DNA from: JBAXEO01 sp963789515
GTDB lineage: Bacteria > Actinomycetota > Coriobacteriia > Anaerosomatales > JAAXUF01
Length of the DNA: 64,000 bases
Direction of reading: 5' to 3'
Assembly: GCA_963789515.1 (NCBI GenBank)
Contig: CAWBKW010000004.1
Coordinates: forward strand, 434,001-498,000
Each line of letters opens with the position of its first letter. Within the stretch, counting starts at the first letter, position 1. The notes beneath the pieces are model-generated. The model had not been told where the DNA came from, searched no databases, and saw only the letters and a program-made list of their open reading frames with translations. Position numbers and translations under genes: made by a program. Shown one piece after another: positions 1 through 7,456 of this stretch.

Positions 1-2
1 CG

Positions 3-941
3 CCCTCCTCGCCTCGCGATGCTGCCGTCGCACTGGGAGTCGCCTGGTTGGCGGTGTTCGGCGTGGCACTCGCCGTGAGGTGGCGCGCCGGTTCTCCGAA
101 GGCTTTGGCCGGCCTCGCCGGCACCACGGCGTTGTTGATCCTGGTCGACCAGTGGTTCGGCGGGCCGCTCCAGTCGGGACTCTTCTCATACTCGGTCAGG
201 GCCGGCTGGCGATACTACGGCATCGGTAACGAGGGCTCCGCGCTGGCCGTCGGGGCGGCGCTGGCCGGTGTCGGACTGATGTGCGACCTGGCGGTCGGCA
301 CGAGATGGGCGCCCTCGCTGCGCCGTTACGCGATCCCGGTGGTCGGCGCCATCGTGCTGGTCACCGCCGCCGCGCCCTTCGCAGGGGCGAACGCGGGCGT
401 CGCCGTCTGGGGAGCGATCGCCTTTGCGGTGGCGTGGCTCCGCATGAACCGCATCCCTCTCACCGCGCGGACCGTCGCATGGACCGGCGCCGTGGTCGTG
501 CTGCTCGTCGGCGCTCTGGCCGCCGTTGACCTGCTCGGCATCGGCGGCGGAACGCACATCGGGCGGTTCTTCCTCCAGCTGGTGCGGGATGGATCGGGCG
601 CTGCGGCGCTGGTGCGGCGCAAGGCGCTCAACAACCTCGGCTACGTGACGCAGACCCCGTACTCGTGGCTGGCGCTCGCCATCGCGCTGGCCCTGGGCCT
701 CGAGAGACTGGTCCGCCCGAGACCGCTCGCCGCTGCGCTGAGCGGCTTCCCCGCGTACGCGGGCGCCCTGGTCGGCGTCGTCATCGGCAGCGTCGTTGCG
801 CTGGTGACGGAAGACTCGGGGGTCGTGATGCCCGCGTTGATGCTCCTCACGGGCGCGCTGCCCGCCCTCTACCTCGCCCTGCGCGAACCCCCGGCCAGCG
901 CCGGCGACTCGATTCCGACCTCGGAGGAGAATCACGTCTAG
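3..941 (+). CDS. C-terminal part of an uncharacterised polytopic membrane protein (5'-truncated by window edge)
   Basis: The reading frame is open to the left window edge, so the true start lies outside; the TTG at 48 is only the first in-frame start codon. About 300 residues are visible, with roughly eight hydrophobic segments. Two conserved-looking stretches are RYYGIGNEGSALAVG near the start and LVTEDSGVVMPALMLL near the end. I recognise these as typical of a family of large uncharacterised actinobacterial/firmicute membrane proteins, but I know no function. The protein ends in a short charged tail. A MerR-family promoter begins 4 bases after the stop codon. No enzyme motif is seen, so function is left open. 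Confidence 0.7.
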   Translation, partial: PSSPRDAAVALGVAWLAVFGVALAVRWRAGSPKALAGLAGTTALLILVDQWFGGPLQSGLFSYSVRAGWRYYGIGNEGSALAVGAALAGVGLMCDLAVGTRWAPSLRRYAIPVVGAIVLVTAAAPFAGANAGVAVWGAIAFAVAWLRMNRIPLTARTVAWTGAVVVLLVGALAAVDLLGIGGGTHIGRFFLQLVRDGSGAAALVRRKALNNLGYVTQTPYSWLALAIALALGLERLVRPRPLAAALSGFPAYAGALVGVVIGSVVALVTEDSGVVMPALMLLTGALPALYLALREPPASAGDSIPTSEENHV

Positions 942-944
942 GGG

Positions 945-975
945 TTGACTCTGACGTAACGTCAGGGTTTACGCT
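945..975 (+). promoter_or_regulatory. MerR/TipA-type promoter with operator inside a 19-bp spacer
   Basis: A TTGACT -35 (945-950) and TACGCT -10 (970-975) are separated by 19 bp, the overlong spacer typical of MerR-regulated promoters. The spacer holds CTGACGTAACGTCAG (951-965), an inverted repeat perfect apart from its central base. It sits directly upstream of the MerR-family gene, so autoregulation is the natural inference. Confidence 0.75.
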
Positions 976-995
976 CTGCCCCGGAGGTGAACGAC

Positions 996-1769
996 GTGGC
1001 CTGGACCATCGGAGAAACGGCTCGACTCGCCAAGGTGAGCGTGCGCACCCTGCACCACTACGACCAGCTCGGCATCCTCACGCCGTCGGCGAGAACCGAT
1101 GCCGGATACCGGCTGTACGAACTCGGCGATATCGAGCGGCTGCATCGGGTGATGGTCTTTCGCGAGCTCGGCTTCTCGCTCGACGAGATCGGCCGCATCG
1201 TCACCGATCCCGACTTCGACCGGACCGAGGCGTTGCGCGCGCAACGTGCTCTGCTGGCCGAGAAGGCTCGCCGTACCGAGGCGATGCTGACAGCGATAGA
1301 CGCGGCGCTGGCCGCCACAGAAGGAGGCACCGCAATGAGCGATCAGGAACGCACCGAGATGTTCGGCGAGCTGTTCGATGGCTTCGACCCGGCCGAGTAC
1401 GAGGATGAAGTCCAGGAGCGGTGGGGCGACACCGACGCCTACAAGCAGTCGGCCGCGCGCACCAAGCGCTACACCAAGGCTGACTGGGAGCAGATCAAGA
1501 CGGAGGGCGACGCCAACACGGCCGAGTTCGTCCGCCTGTTGGACGCCGGGGTGGCCCCCGATGCCCCCGAGGCGATGGCCGCCGCCGCCGAGAAGCACGC
1601 GCAGCTGGAGAAGTGGTTCTACGACGCACCGCTCGAGATGTTCTCGAACCTCTCGGACATGTGGGTCAACGATCCGCGCTTCAAGAAGAACATCGACAAG
1701 CCTCGCGAGGGGCTGGCCGAGTACGAGCGCGCCGCCGTCAAGGCTTGGGTAACGTCGCAGCGAGGCTAG
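996..1769 (+). CDS. MerR-family regulator with TipAS ligand-binding domain (TipA-like)
   Basis: 257 residues from the GTG at 996. That start is chosen because GGAGG (983-987) sits 8 bases upstream; the earlier GTG at 987 overlaps this ribosome site. Residues 1-70 form a winged-helix MerR domain (TIGETARLAKVSVRTLHHYD, then GYRLY). A helical linker and a TipAS-type antibiotic-recognition domain of about 140 residues follow (start MSDQERTEMFGELFDGF). TipA-family proteins bind drug-like ligands covalently or tightly and activate their own promoter, and the TipAS part is often also made alone. An in-frame ATG at about 1335 (MSDQER), preceded by GAAGGAGG, would give such a short form. The stop overlaps the convergent nrdG stop by a few bases. 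Confidence 0.85.
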   Translation: MAWTIGETARLAKVSVRTLHHYDQLGILTPSARTDAGYRLYELGDIERLHRVMVFRELGFSLDEIGRIVTDPDFDRTEALRAQRALLAEKARRTEAMLTAIDAALAATEGGTAMSDQERTEMFGELFDGFDPAEYEDEVQERWGDTDAYKQSAARTKRYTKADWEQIKTEGDANTAEFVRLLDAGVAPDAPEAMAAAAEKHAQLEKWFYDAPLEMFSNLSDMWVNDPRFKKNIDKPREGLAEYERAAVKAWVTSQRG

Positions 1770-2461
1770 GACTCCCGCACTTCGAACGCGTCGAACCTGT
1801 CTCCCAGCCCTGGGGGCAGGTTCGCTCCGCTCAGCGACGCGATCGGCAGATCGCCGACGCATCCCTGCGGCCGAAAGCCCTGCACGGCCCAGTGCCGAAC
1901 GCCGGCGGCGAGCAACTCGTCGCCGAGTACCGCCAGGTCGTCCGGTGAGAGCAGCACGGGGTGCACGGTGGTCCGAGCCTCGAACGGGACCCCGCTTGCC
2001 ACGAGGAGTGACAGGCTCTCACGGGCCGCTTCACCGCTGCCGACGACCCGCGTCACGCGGTCGTAGACGTCCCAGGGCGCCTTGACGTCGAAGCCGACCC
2101 AGTCCACATGCGGCAGCACGCCCGCGAGTCGCGTCGGGAACTGGCCGCCGGTGTGGAGCCCCACCTGGAAGCCGAGCTCTCTCACGTCGGCGATGGCCGC
2201 CGGGAGGGCGTCCTGCAGCGTCGGTTCGCCGCCAGTGAACACCACGCCGTCGAGCAGCCCCCGACGCGTGCGCAGGAACGTCAGCACCTCCTCCCACGCG
2301 ATCTCATCGGATCCGCGCGCGGGAAGGAGGTGCGGATTGTGGCAGTACGCGCAGGCCCAGGGGCATCCCTGTGCGAACACGGTGGCCACGAGCTGACCGG
2401 GCCAATCGCAACTCGAGTGGGGGCTCAGCCCCCCGACGCGAAGCCTAGCTGCAGCTGGCAT
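1766..2461 (-). CDS. nrdG: Anaerobic ribonucleotide reductase-activating protein (radical SAM)
   Basis: 231 residues. Radical-SAM activase that uses a [4Fe-4S] cluster and S-adenosylmethionine to generate the glycyl radical on NrdD. The cluster motif is GCPWACAYCHNP, giving CxxxCxxC, followed by VVFTGGEPTLQ. The length fits the longer NrdG type, which has extra C-terminal sequence. The ATG at 2461 overlaps the 3' end of the separate glycyl-radical peptide gene by 17 bases, so translation is probably coupled. It is the last gene of the nrdD operon and converges on the MerR-type gene with overlapping stops. Confidence 0.9.
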   Translation of the reverse strand: MPAAARLRVGGLSPHSSCDWPGQLVATVFAQGCPWACAYCHNPHLLPARGSDEIAWEEVLTFLRTRRGLLDGVVFTGGEPTLQDALPAAIADVRELGFQVGLHTGGQFPTRLAGVLPHVDWVGFDVKAPWDVYDRVTRVVGSGEAARESLSLLVASGVPFEARTTVHPVLLSPDDLAVLGDELLAAGVRHWAVQGFRPQGCVGDLPIASLSGANLPPGLGDRFDAFEVRES

Positions 2462-2648
2462 CGGTCTCGGTGAAGTACTCGCGCTCGGCGAACTCGCCCT
2501 TCTTGCCGGTGTTGAACGACGCGACAGGGCGGTGGTAGCCCATGACGCGGGTCCAGACCTCACAGGGCTGGCGCTCGCTGTCGGCGAGCTCGACGGGCGG
2601 TGCGATCGTGATCTCCGTGGTGGGGGTCGTGGTATCGGCGTTGCTCAT
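2445..2648 (-). CDS. Separate glycyl-radical domain peptide of the class III ribonucleotide reductase
   Basis: 67 residues. After a 27-residue Thr-rich lead it contains CEVWTRVMGYHRPV and FNTGKKGEF. These match the C-terminal end of NrdD, where the Gly of RVMGY carries the catalytic radical. The large NrdD protein upstream stops just before this region, after its zinc-ribbon cysteines. The peptide has its own strong ribosome site (AAGGAG about 7 bases before ATG) and begins 27 bases after the nrdD stop, so this is a genuine gene split and not a simple frameshift. It presumably docks onto NrdD and is the NrdG target. Cys residues here and in NrdD may share a zinc site (inference). Confidence 0.85.
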   Translation of the reverse strand: MSNADTTTPTTEITIAPPVELADSERQPCEVWTRVMGYHRPVASFNTGKKGEFAEREYFTETDASCS

Positions 2649-2675
2649 GATGTGACTCCTTCTCGTCTACTGCGG

Positions 2676-4736
2676 TCAGCTGGCTGCGTTGAGCTTGCCG
2701 GCAAGCGCGACCTCGTCGCACTTTGGGCAGAACGGGTGCTCGCCGTCGAGGTACCCGTGGGTAGGACAGATCGAGAACGTGGGCGTGATGGTTATGTAGG
2801 GCAGCCGGAAGTTCTCCAGCGAGCGCTTCACGAGCTTCTTGCACGCCTCGACCGACGAGACCCGCTCGCCCATGTAGAGGTGCAGTACCGTGCCGCCGGT
2901 GTACTTGCGCTGCAACTCCTCCTGCCGAGAAAGAGCCTCGAAGGGGTCGGTGGTGAAGCCGACAGGCAGCTGGCTCGAGTTGGTGTAGTAGGGATGTTCG
3001 TCGCCACCCGCCTGCAGGATGCCGGGGAAGCGCTTTCGGTCCTCTCGGGCGAAGCGGTACGTGGTGCCTTCGGCAGGCGTCGCCTCAAGGTTGTAGAGGT
3101 GTCCGGTCTCCTCCTGGAAGCCGACAATCCGCGCGCGCACGTGGTCGAGGAAGCGGACGGCCATCGCGTGGCCTTCCGGCGTGGTGATGTCGTGCTCGTC
3201 GCGCGTGAAGTTGCGGATCATCTCGTTGATGCCGTTGACGCCGATCGTCGAGAAGTGGTTCCGCAGCGTACCGAGGTAGCGACGGGTGTAGGGGAACAAG
3301 CCGTCGTCGATGTGGCGCTGGATGACCTTGCGCTTGATCTCGAGGCTCGTGCGCGAGAGGTCTAGCAGCGAGTCGAGCTGCGCCAGCAACCCGGCCTCGT
3401 CTCCAGCGTGCGTGTAGCCGAGGCGCGCGCAGTTGATGGTCACGACGCCGAGCGACCCGGTCTGCTCGGCTGACCCGAAGAGGCCGTTGCCACGCTTCAG
3501 CAACTCGGTCAGATCGAGCTGGAGACGGCAGCACATCGAACGAACCATGTTCGGCTTGAGCTCGGAGTTAAGGAAGTTCTGGAAGTACGGCAGACCGTAC
3601 TTCGCCGTCATCGCGAAGAGGCGGTCGGCGTTCTCGGACTCCCACGGAAAGTCCGGCGTGATGTTGTACGTGGGGATCGGGAAGGTGAAGACGCGGCCCT
3701 TGGCGTCGCCGGCGGTCATGACCTCGATGTAGGCGCGGTTGATCATGTCCATCTCGCGCTGCAGCTCGCTGTAGGTGAAGTCGCACTCGACACCACCGAT
3801 GACGGGACGCTGCTCGGCGAGGTCCTCCGGGCACGTCCAGTCGAAGGTGAGGTTGGTGAACGGCGTTTGTGTACCCCAGCGCGACGGGACGTTCAGGTTA
3901 TAGACGAGTTCCTGGATCGACTGGAGTACCTGGTCGTACGAGAGATCGTCGAGGCGGATGAACGGAGCCATGTAGGTGTCGAACGACGAGAACGCCTGCG
4001 CGCCGGCCCACTCGTTCTGCAACGTGCCGAGGAAGTTGACGATCTGACCGACCGCGCTCGACAGGTGCTTCGGCGGAGCGGACTCCACCTTGCCGGGCAC
4101 GCCGTTGAGGCCCTCGGTGATCAGGGTGCGGAGGGACCAGCCAGCGCAGTAGCCGGCGAGCATGTCGAGGTCGTGGATGTGGACGTCGCCCTGCCGATGC
4201 GCCGCCCCGACCTCGGCCGGATAGACGTGAGAGAGCCAGTAGTTCGCGACGACCTTACCGGAGACGTTGAGAATGAGACCGCCGAGCGAATACCCCTGGT
4301 TGGCGTTCGCGTTGACGCGCCAGTCCGCCTGCTGCAGGTACTCGTTCATCGACGTCTCGACCTCGACGACGGTCTTCTTGTCCGAGCGCAGCCGCGCGCG
4401 CTGCTCGCGGTAGACGATGTAGGCGCGCGCGGTCGCGAAATGGTTCGCGCTGATGAGGACCTGCTCGACGACGTCCTGGATCTGCTCGATGTCGGGGTCG
4501 CTCTCGGCGAAGCGGTGACCGAGCACCTTGACGGCCTGGGAGGTGAGCAGCCCGGCCTCGTCCGCGCCGAACTCACCGGTCGCGGCGCCGGCGCGCTCGA
4601 TCGCCGAGCGGATCTTCTCGGCGTCGAAGACCGCCGCGTCGCCGTCGCGTCGAATGACGGCGGCAGGCGTGCCCGAGGTTCGGGCGGGCACCGGTAGCGT
4701 CTCTGCGGTCGAGGCGTCGGACTGTGGCGCTGGCAT
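2676..4736 (-). CDS. nrdD: Anaerobic (class III) ribonucleoside-triphosphate reductase large protein, lacking its glycyl-radical tail
   Basis: 686 residues from the ATG at 4736, which follows GGGGGA; longer in-frame extensions run into the riboswitch leader and are not used. An ATP-cone lies at about residues 25-115 (AAVIRRDGDAAVFDAEKIRSA). The catalytic barrel follows, with the expected YCAGWSLRTL and RSMCCRLQLDL stretches. The C-terminus has zinc-ribbon cysteines (CPTHGY and CPKC) and then stops after NAAS, without the RVxGY radical site, which is encoded as the next gene. The enzyme reduces ribonucleoside triphosphates anaerobically, normally with formate as reductant. First gene of nrdD/radical-peptide/nrdG, under a cobalamin riboswitch. 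Confidence 0.93.
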   Translation of the reverse strand: MPAPQSDASTAETLPVPARTSGTPAAVIRRDGDAAVFDAEKIRSAIERAGAATGEFGADEAGLLTSQAVKVLGHRFAESDPDIEQIQDVVEQVLISANHFATARAYIVYREQRARLRSDKKTVVEVETSMNEYLQQADWRVNANANQGYSLGGLILNVSGKVVANYWLSHVYPAEVGAAHRQGDVHIHDLDMLAGYCAGWSLRTLITEGLNGVPGKVESAPPKHLSSAVGQIVNFLGTLQNEWAGAQAFSSFDTYMAPFIRLDDLSYDQVLQSIQELVYNLNVPSRWGTQTPFTNLTFDWTCPEDLAEQRPVIGGVECDFTYSELQREMDMINRAYIEVMTAGDAKGRVFTFPIPTYNITPDFPWESENADRLFAMTAKYGLPYFQNFLNSELKPNMVRSMCCRLQLDLTELLKRGNGLFGSAEQTGSLGVVTINCARLGYTHAGDEAGLLAQLDSLLDLSRTSLEIKRKVIQRHIDDGLFPYTRRYLGTLRNHFSTIGVNGINEMIRNFTRDEHDITTPEGHAMAVRFLDHVRARIVGFQEETGHLYNLEATPAEGTTYRFAREDRKRFPGILQAGGDEHPYYTNSSQLPVGFTTDPFEALSRQEELQRKYTGGTVLHLYMGERVSSVEACKKLVKRSLENFRLPYITITPTFSICPTHGYLDGEHPFCPKCDEVALAGKLNAAS

Positions 4737-4847
4737 TCGGCGTTCCCCCTTCAGTGCCGGGCGGCTGTCTGAGGAACGCTCGTCGCGGGCACGTGCGCGC
4801 TCACCGCTGAAGCGATCCACTGGACACCCCGCCCGAGGACGTTTCAC

Positions 4848-5003
4848 ATGCCACGGCAGGTCTACTGGCTTGCGGGTCGCCGCTGCTGTCTGGCCTTCCC
4901 AGCGTCTCACACGCCAGTGACACGAATCGACAGCCGCTCACCGCTCACAGGTGCGGGGACAGCGCCGGAGTTGTCGCGACGAGCGACGCACCGGCTTCCC
5001 TCT
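4848..5003 (-). promoter_or_regulatory. Cobalamin (adenosylcobalamin) riboswitch upstream of nrdD
   Basis: Reading the minus strand, conserved B12-element blocks occur in order: GAGGGAA (4996-5002) followed by GCCGGTG; CCGGCGCTGTCCCCGCACCTGT (about 4949-4970); GGGAAGGCCAGA (about 4889-4900); and the B12 box AGCCAGTAGACCTGCC (about 4855-4871), followed by GTGGCAT. These are the standard sequence landmarks of the class. The aptamer ends about 110 bases before the nrdD ATG, leaving room for an expression platform (4737-4847) whose pairing I have not resolved. B12 would be expected to repress nrdDG, as B12 elements do for B12-independent isoenzymes. Confidence 0.9.
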
Positions 5004-5007
5004 TAGC

Positions 5008-5050
5008 CCCAGATATTGTGCTCCAGGGGAACCGTAGCACTAGATACGGT
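5008..5050 (-). promoter_or_regulatory. Possible NrdR-box pair at the nrdD promoter
   Basis: Two imperfect copies resembling the NrdR box (consensus like ACACWATATWGTGT) lie just upstream of the riboswitch: GCACTAGATACGGT (5037-5050) and CCCAGATATTGTGC (5008-5021), written on the plus strand. Their start-to-start distance is 29 bp, slightly short of the usual 31-32 bp. Match quality is only about 9-10 of 14, so this is tentative. Confidence 0.3.
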
Positions 5051-5088
5051 ATGTGAGTCGACTGCGAGCGTCAAGCCCGAATTCGCGG

Positions 5089-5778
5089 CTAGAGATGATC
5101 GTGGAAGCTGCACGTCACGTGAGACCCATCGCAGAACGGCTTGTTGGACGACTGGCCGCAGCGGCACAGGGTGACCCGGTTGCGGACCTCGTACTCGCGC
5201 CCGTCGGCGGACTCGACGGTGATCCCGCCACGCACCCAGATGGGCCCGCTGACACCCTCGTGCGGATCCTGCACGAAGGCGATCGACGGGCGAAGCTCGG
5301 GCTCGAGGGGCTCGCCGGTCACCTTGTCGAGCGCCGTGTATCTGCCCGACGGACACAGCCGGCACTCCGCGAGGACCGTCTGAGCGGCGTCGTCGGAATC
5401 CTCGCCGACGAGATGCCAGACCGCGCCGCTACGGTGACAGAAGCGTGCATCGGCGCAGAGGCTCTTCTGGTCGACGACGTCGATCCGGGGGCCGAGCAGC
5501 ACCTCCGCCCGGTCGAAGCCGGGCTCGAAACTGGCGGTCTCGGTGCCGTCGAATGCGACGTCCATGTGGGAGCCATCGCACAGCGGCTTGCTGCCGGACT
5601 TGCCGCAGCGGCATACTCCGCACTTCTGCCGGTCGGACAGCTTCGACTCGACTCGCCAGGACTCCGACTCACCCTCCGAGTCGTCCACGATCGCCTCGAC
5701 CGACATCGGAACGCCACCGCTTACGATGTACGGGCCGTTCTTGGTGACCTTGATCCTCATGCCCTCGGCAGGTTCCAT
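5089..5778 (-). CDS. Double CDGSH iron-sulfur protein
   Basis: 229 residues from the ATG at 5776-5778, preceded by AAAGGCGG. Two CDGSH [2Fe-2S] motifs are intact: CRCGKSGSKPLCDGSH at about residue 65 and CRCGQSSNKPFCDGSH near the C-terminus. Each shows the C-x-C ... CDGxH three-Cys, one-His ligand set. Between them lies a DUF1271-like segment with further cysteines (CADARFCH, CRLCPSG), as in the CDGSH proteins of many anaerobic actinobacteria and archaea. Probable small electron carrier or redox sensor; the specific partner is unknown. Transcribed toward nrdD but separated by its long leader. Confidence 0.85.
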   Translation of the reverse strand: MEPAEGMRIKVTKNGPYIVSGGVPMSVEAIVDDSEGESESWRVESKLSDRQKCGVCRCGKSGSKPLCDGSHMDVAFDGTETASFEPGFDRAEVLLGPRIDVVDQKSLCADARFCHRSGAVWHLVGEDSDDAAQTVLAECRLCPSGRYTALDKVTGEPLEPELRPSIAFVQDPHEGVSGPIWVRGGITVESADGREYEVRNRVTLCRCGQSSNKPFCDGSHVTCSFHDHL

Positions 5779-5941
5779 GCGTGTGGTCCGCCTTTCGGTG
5801 TCGTGTCCGACCAGCATCGCGTGCTGCGACTGCAAACGTGGCTGCTGGTGATTCTACCCCGCCGACACTCGGCTCCCCCGTCGACCGCGAGTCTGGATAC
5901 AATGAGGCCGTCAACTGGTTCGACCTTGGGGGAGACACGAC

Positions 5942-6388
5942 GTGGGCAAGAAGCACTCGGCGCAGACACAGGACACCGTCAGCATCAGGCAGGCCGCCGA
6001 GGACCTCGGAGTGACCGCGCGCTGGGTCCGGGCCCAGATCGCCGCAGGGCTCATCTCCCCCGCGCGAGCCGGCAGCAAGCGAAACGGCCGCTTCCTCCTC
6101 TCCGCAGCTGACGTCGAGGCGCTCGCAACGCAGGCCGCCGAGGACCCCAGCGCCGGCGGCGCGGCGATGCTCGCGCGCTTCACGCAGCTCGAAGGCGAGC
6201 GCGCCAACCTGCTCGCACAGGTCGCCTGGGAGCGTGCGATCGCCCAGGAGCAGCAGAAGGCGCTCGAGGCCGAGCACGCGCGCGTTGCCCAGCTGATCGA
6301 TGACCTGGAACTGCAACGCGCACGGGTCGAGCAGCTCAAGGCGCTCTCCGCTTGGGACCGGGTGCTCGGACGGCACAAGGCGATCTAG
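5942..6388 (+). CDS. Helix-turn-helix (MerR-like helix) protein with C-terminal coiled coil
   Basis: 148 residues from GTG at 5942, with GGGGGAG upstream; a TACAAT -10-like hexamer lies at 5898-5903. Residues 12-60 form an excisionase/MerR-type helix-turn-helix (VSIRQAAEDLGVTARWVRAQ, then ISPARAGSKRNGRFLL). Residues about 75-140 are Glu/Gln/Ala/Leu-rich and predicted coiled coil. It resembles a small DNA-binding protein that dimerises through the coil. No neighbour tells its target, and the following azlC starts 30 bases later, possibly in the same transcript. Confidence 0.65.
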   Translation: MGKKHSAQTQDTVSIRQAAEDLGVTARWVRAQIAAGLISPARAGSKRNGRFLLSAADVEALATQAAEDPSAGGAAMLARFTQLEGERANLLAQVAWERAIAQEQQKALEAEHARVAQLIDDLELQRARVEQLKALSAWDRVLGRHKAI

Positions 6389-6418
6389 CCCGGCGGTCCA
6401 GATCCCGAGGAGCCCCGT

Positions 6419-7120
6419 TTGTCTCGCAGGTCCCACAGCATGCGCGCAGGCGCCAAGGACATCGCGCCCATTCTCGTCGGCATCGTGCCCTTCGGTCTGG
6501 TCGCGGGTGCCGCGGTCATCCAGGCCGGATTCGGCCTCGCCGAGGCGGTCGGGATGTCCGTCTTGGTGAATGCCGGCGCCTCGCAGATCGTCGCGACCAC
6601 GCTCTTCGGTAGCGGTGCCCCACTGTGGCTCGCGCTGACTACCGCGCTCATCGTCAACGCTCGCATGTTCATCTACAGCACCTCGATCGCCCCCGTGCTC
6701 TCGGCCGCCCCCGGTTGGGAGCGGCCCCTTCTCGGCCACATGCTCGTCGACCAGAACTACGCCTCGACGATGACCAAGGGGCGCTTTCGAGAAGACGTCG
6801 ACGTGATCCCGTACTACGTCGGCGCGTGGTTCGCGCTCGCCGGTGTCTGGCAGCTGTCCACCATCGCCGGTGCGCTCATCGGCCCGTTGATCCCGCCGTC
6901 GTGGGGGCTCGAGTTCGCGGTGCCGCTGGTGTTCCTCGCGATGCTCGCACCCACGCTCAAGGACTCGACCGCCGTCAGCGTCTGCATGGTCACCGCCGTC
7001 GCGTCGGCGGTGCTCGTCCCCCTGCTGCCGTTGCAGACGGGGCTGGTGGTCGCGATCCTCGTCGGCATGCTCTATGGCGCGTGGCGCGATCGGCCCGCGG
7101 CGGAGCCGGAGACCTCGTGA
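6419..7120 (+). CDS. azlC: AzlC-family branched-chain amino acid exporter large subunit
   Basis: 233 residues from a TTG at 6419, with GAGGAG about 9 bases upstream; an internal ATG at about 6440 is the alternative. AzlC proteins are membrane permeases that, with AzlD, export branched-chain amino acids and analogues. The family hallmark region is present: FGLVAGAAVIQAGF, NAGASQIVA and NARMFIYSTSIAP. About seven hydrophobic segments are visible. It overlaps the azlD start by 4 bases (GTGA), so the pair is translationally coupled. Confidence 0.88.
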   Translation: MSRRSHSMRAGAKDIAPILVGIVPFGLVAGAAVIQAGFGLAEAVGMSVLVNAGASQIVATTLFGSGAPLWLALTTALIVNARMFIYSTSIAPVLSAAPGWERPLLGHMLVDQNYASTMTKGRFREDVDVIPYYVGAWFALAGVWQLSTIAGALIGPLIPPSWGLEFAVPLVFLAMLAPTLKDSTAVSVCMVTAVASAVLVPLLPLQTGLVVAILVGMLYGAWRDRPAAEPETS

Positions 7121-7456
7121 GCGCGCAGACGCAGTTCTGGACACTCATCGTGACGCTCGCGATCGGGACGTGGCTGATGCGAAGCCTGCCGATCATGCTG
7201 CACGGGCACGTCCCGCACCCACCATGGCTCGAGCGGTTCCTCAAGCACGTGCCGGTCGCGGCACTTACGGCGCTCGTTGTGCCGGGAGCGCTCTACGTGC
7301 ACTCCGGCAGCACATACACCATCGCGCCGGCGCGAATGGTCGCCGCCGGCGCTCGCGCTGGTCGTGGCAGTGCGCACGAAGAACGTGCTGGCGACCCTGG
7401 CGGTCGGGATGGGCGCGCTCTGGCTCGGCCAGTGGGCCCTCTCGGCGCTCGGCTAG
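7117..7456 (+). CDS. azlD: AzlD-family exporter small subunit, one frameshift
   Basis: Small partner of AzlC, with about four membrane segments: TLIVTLAIGTWLMRSLPIM, then PPWLERFLKHVPVAALTALVVPGAL. The frame breaks at about 7335-7350. The protein resumes one base out as LALVVAVRTKNVLATLAVGMGALWL and reaches a stop at 7454-7456. Removing one base restores a 112-residue protein of normal length, so this is probably a sequence error. Start GTG at 7117 overlaps the azlC stop. Converges on the sulP gene with overlapping stops. Confidence 0.8.

Noticed and set aside
4737..4910. N-terminal extension of NrdD to an upstream start at 4910
   Set aside because: It would be encoded by the cobalamin riboswitch and has no family similarity; a good ribosome site precedes the ATG at 4736.
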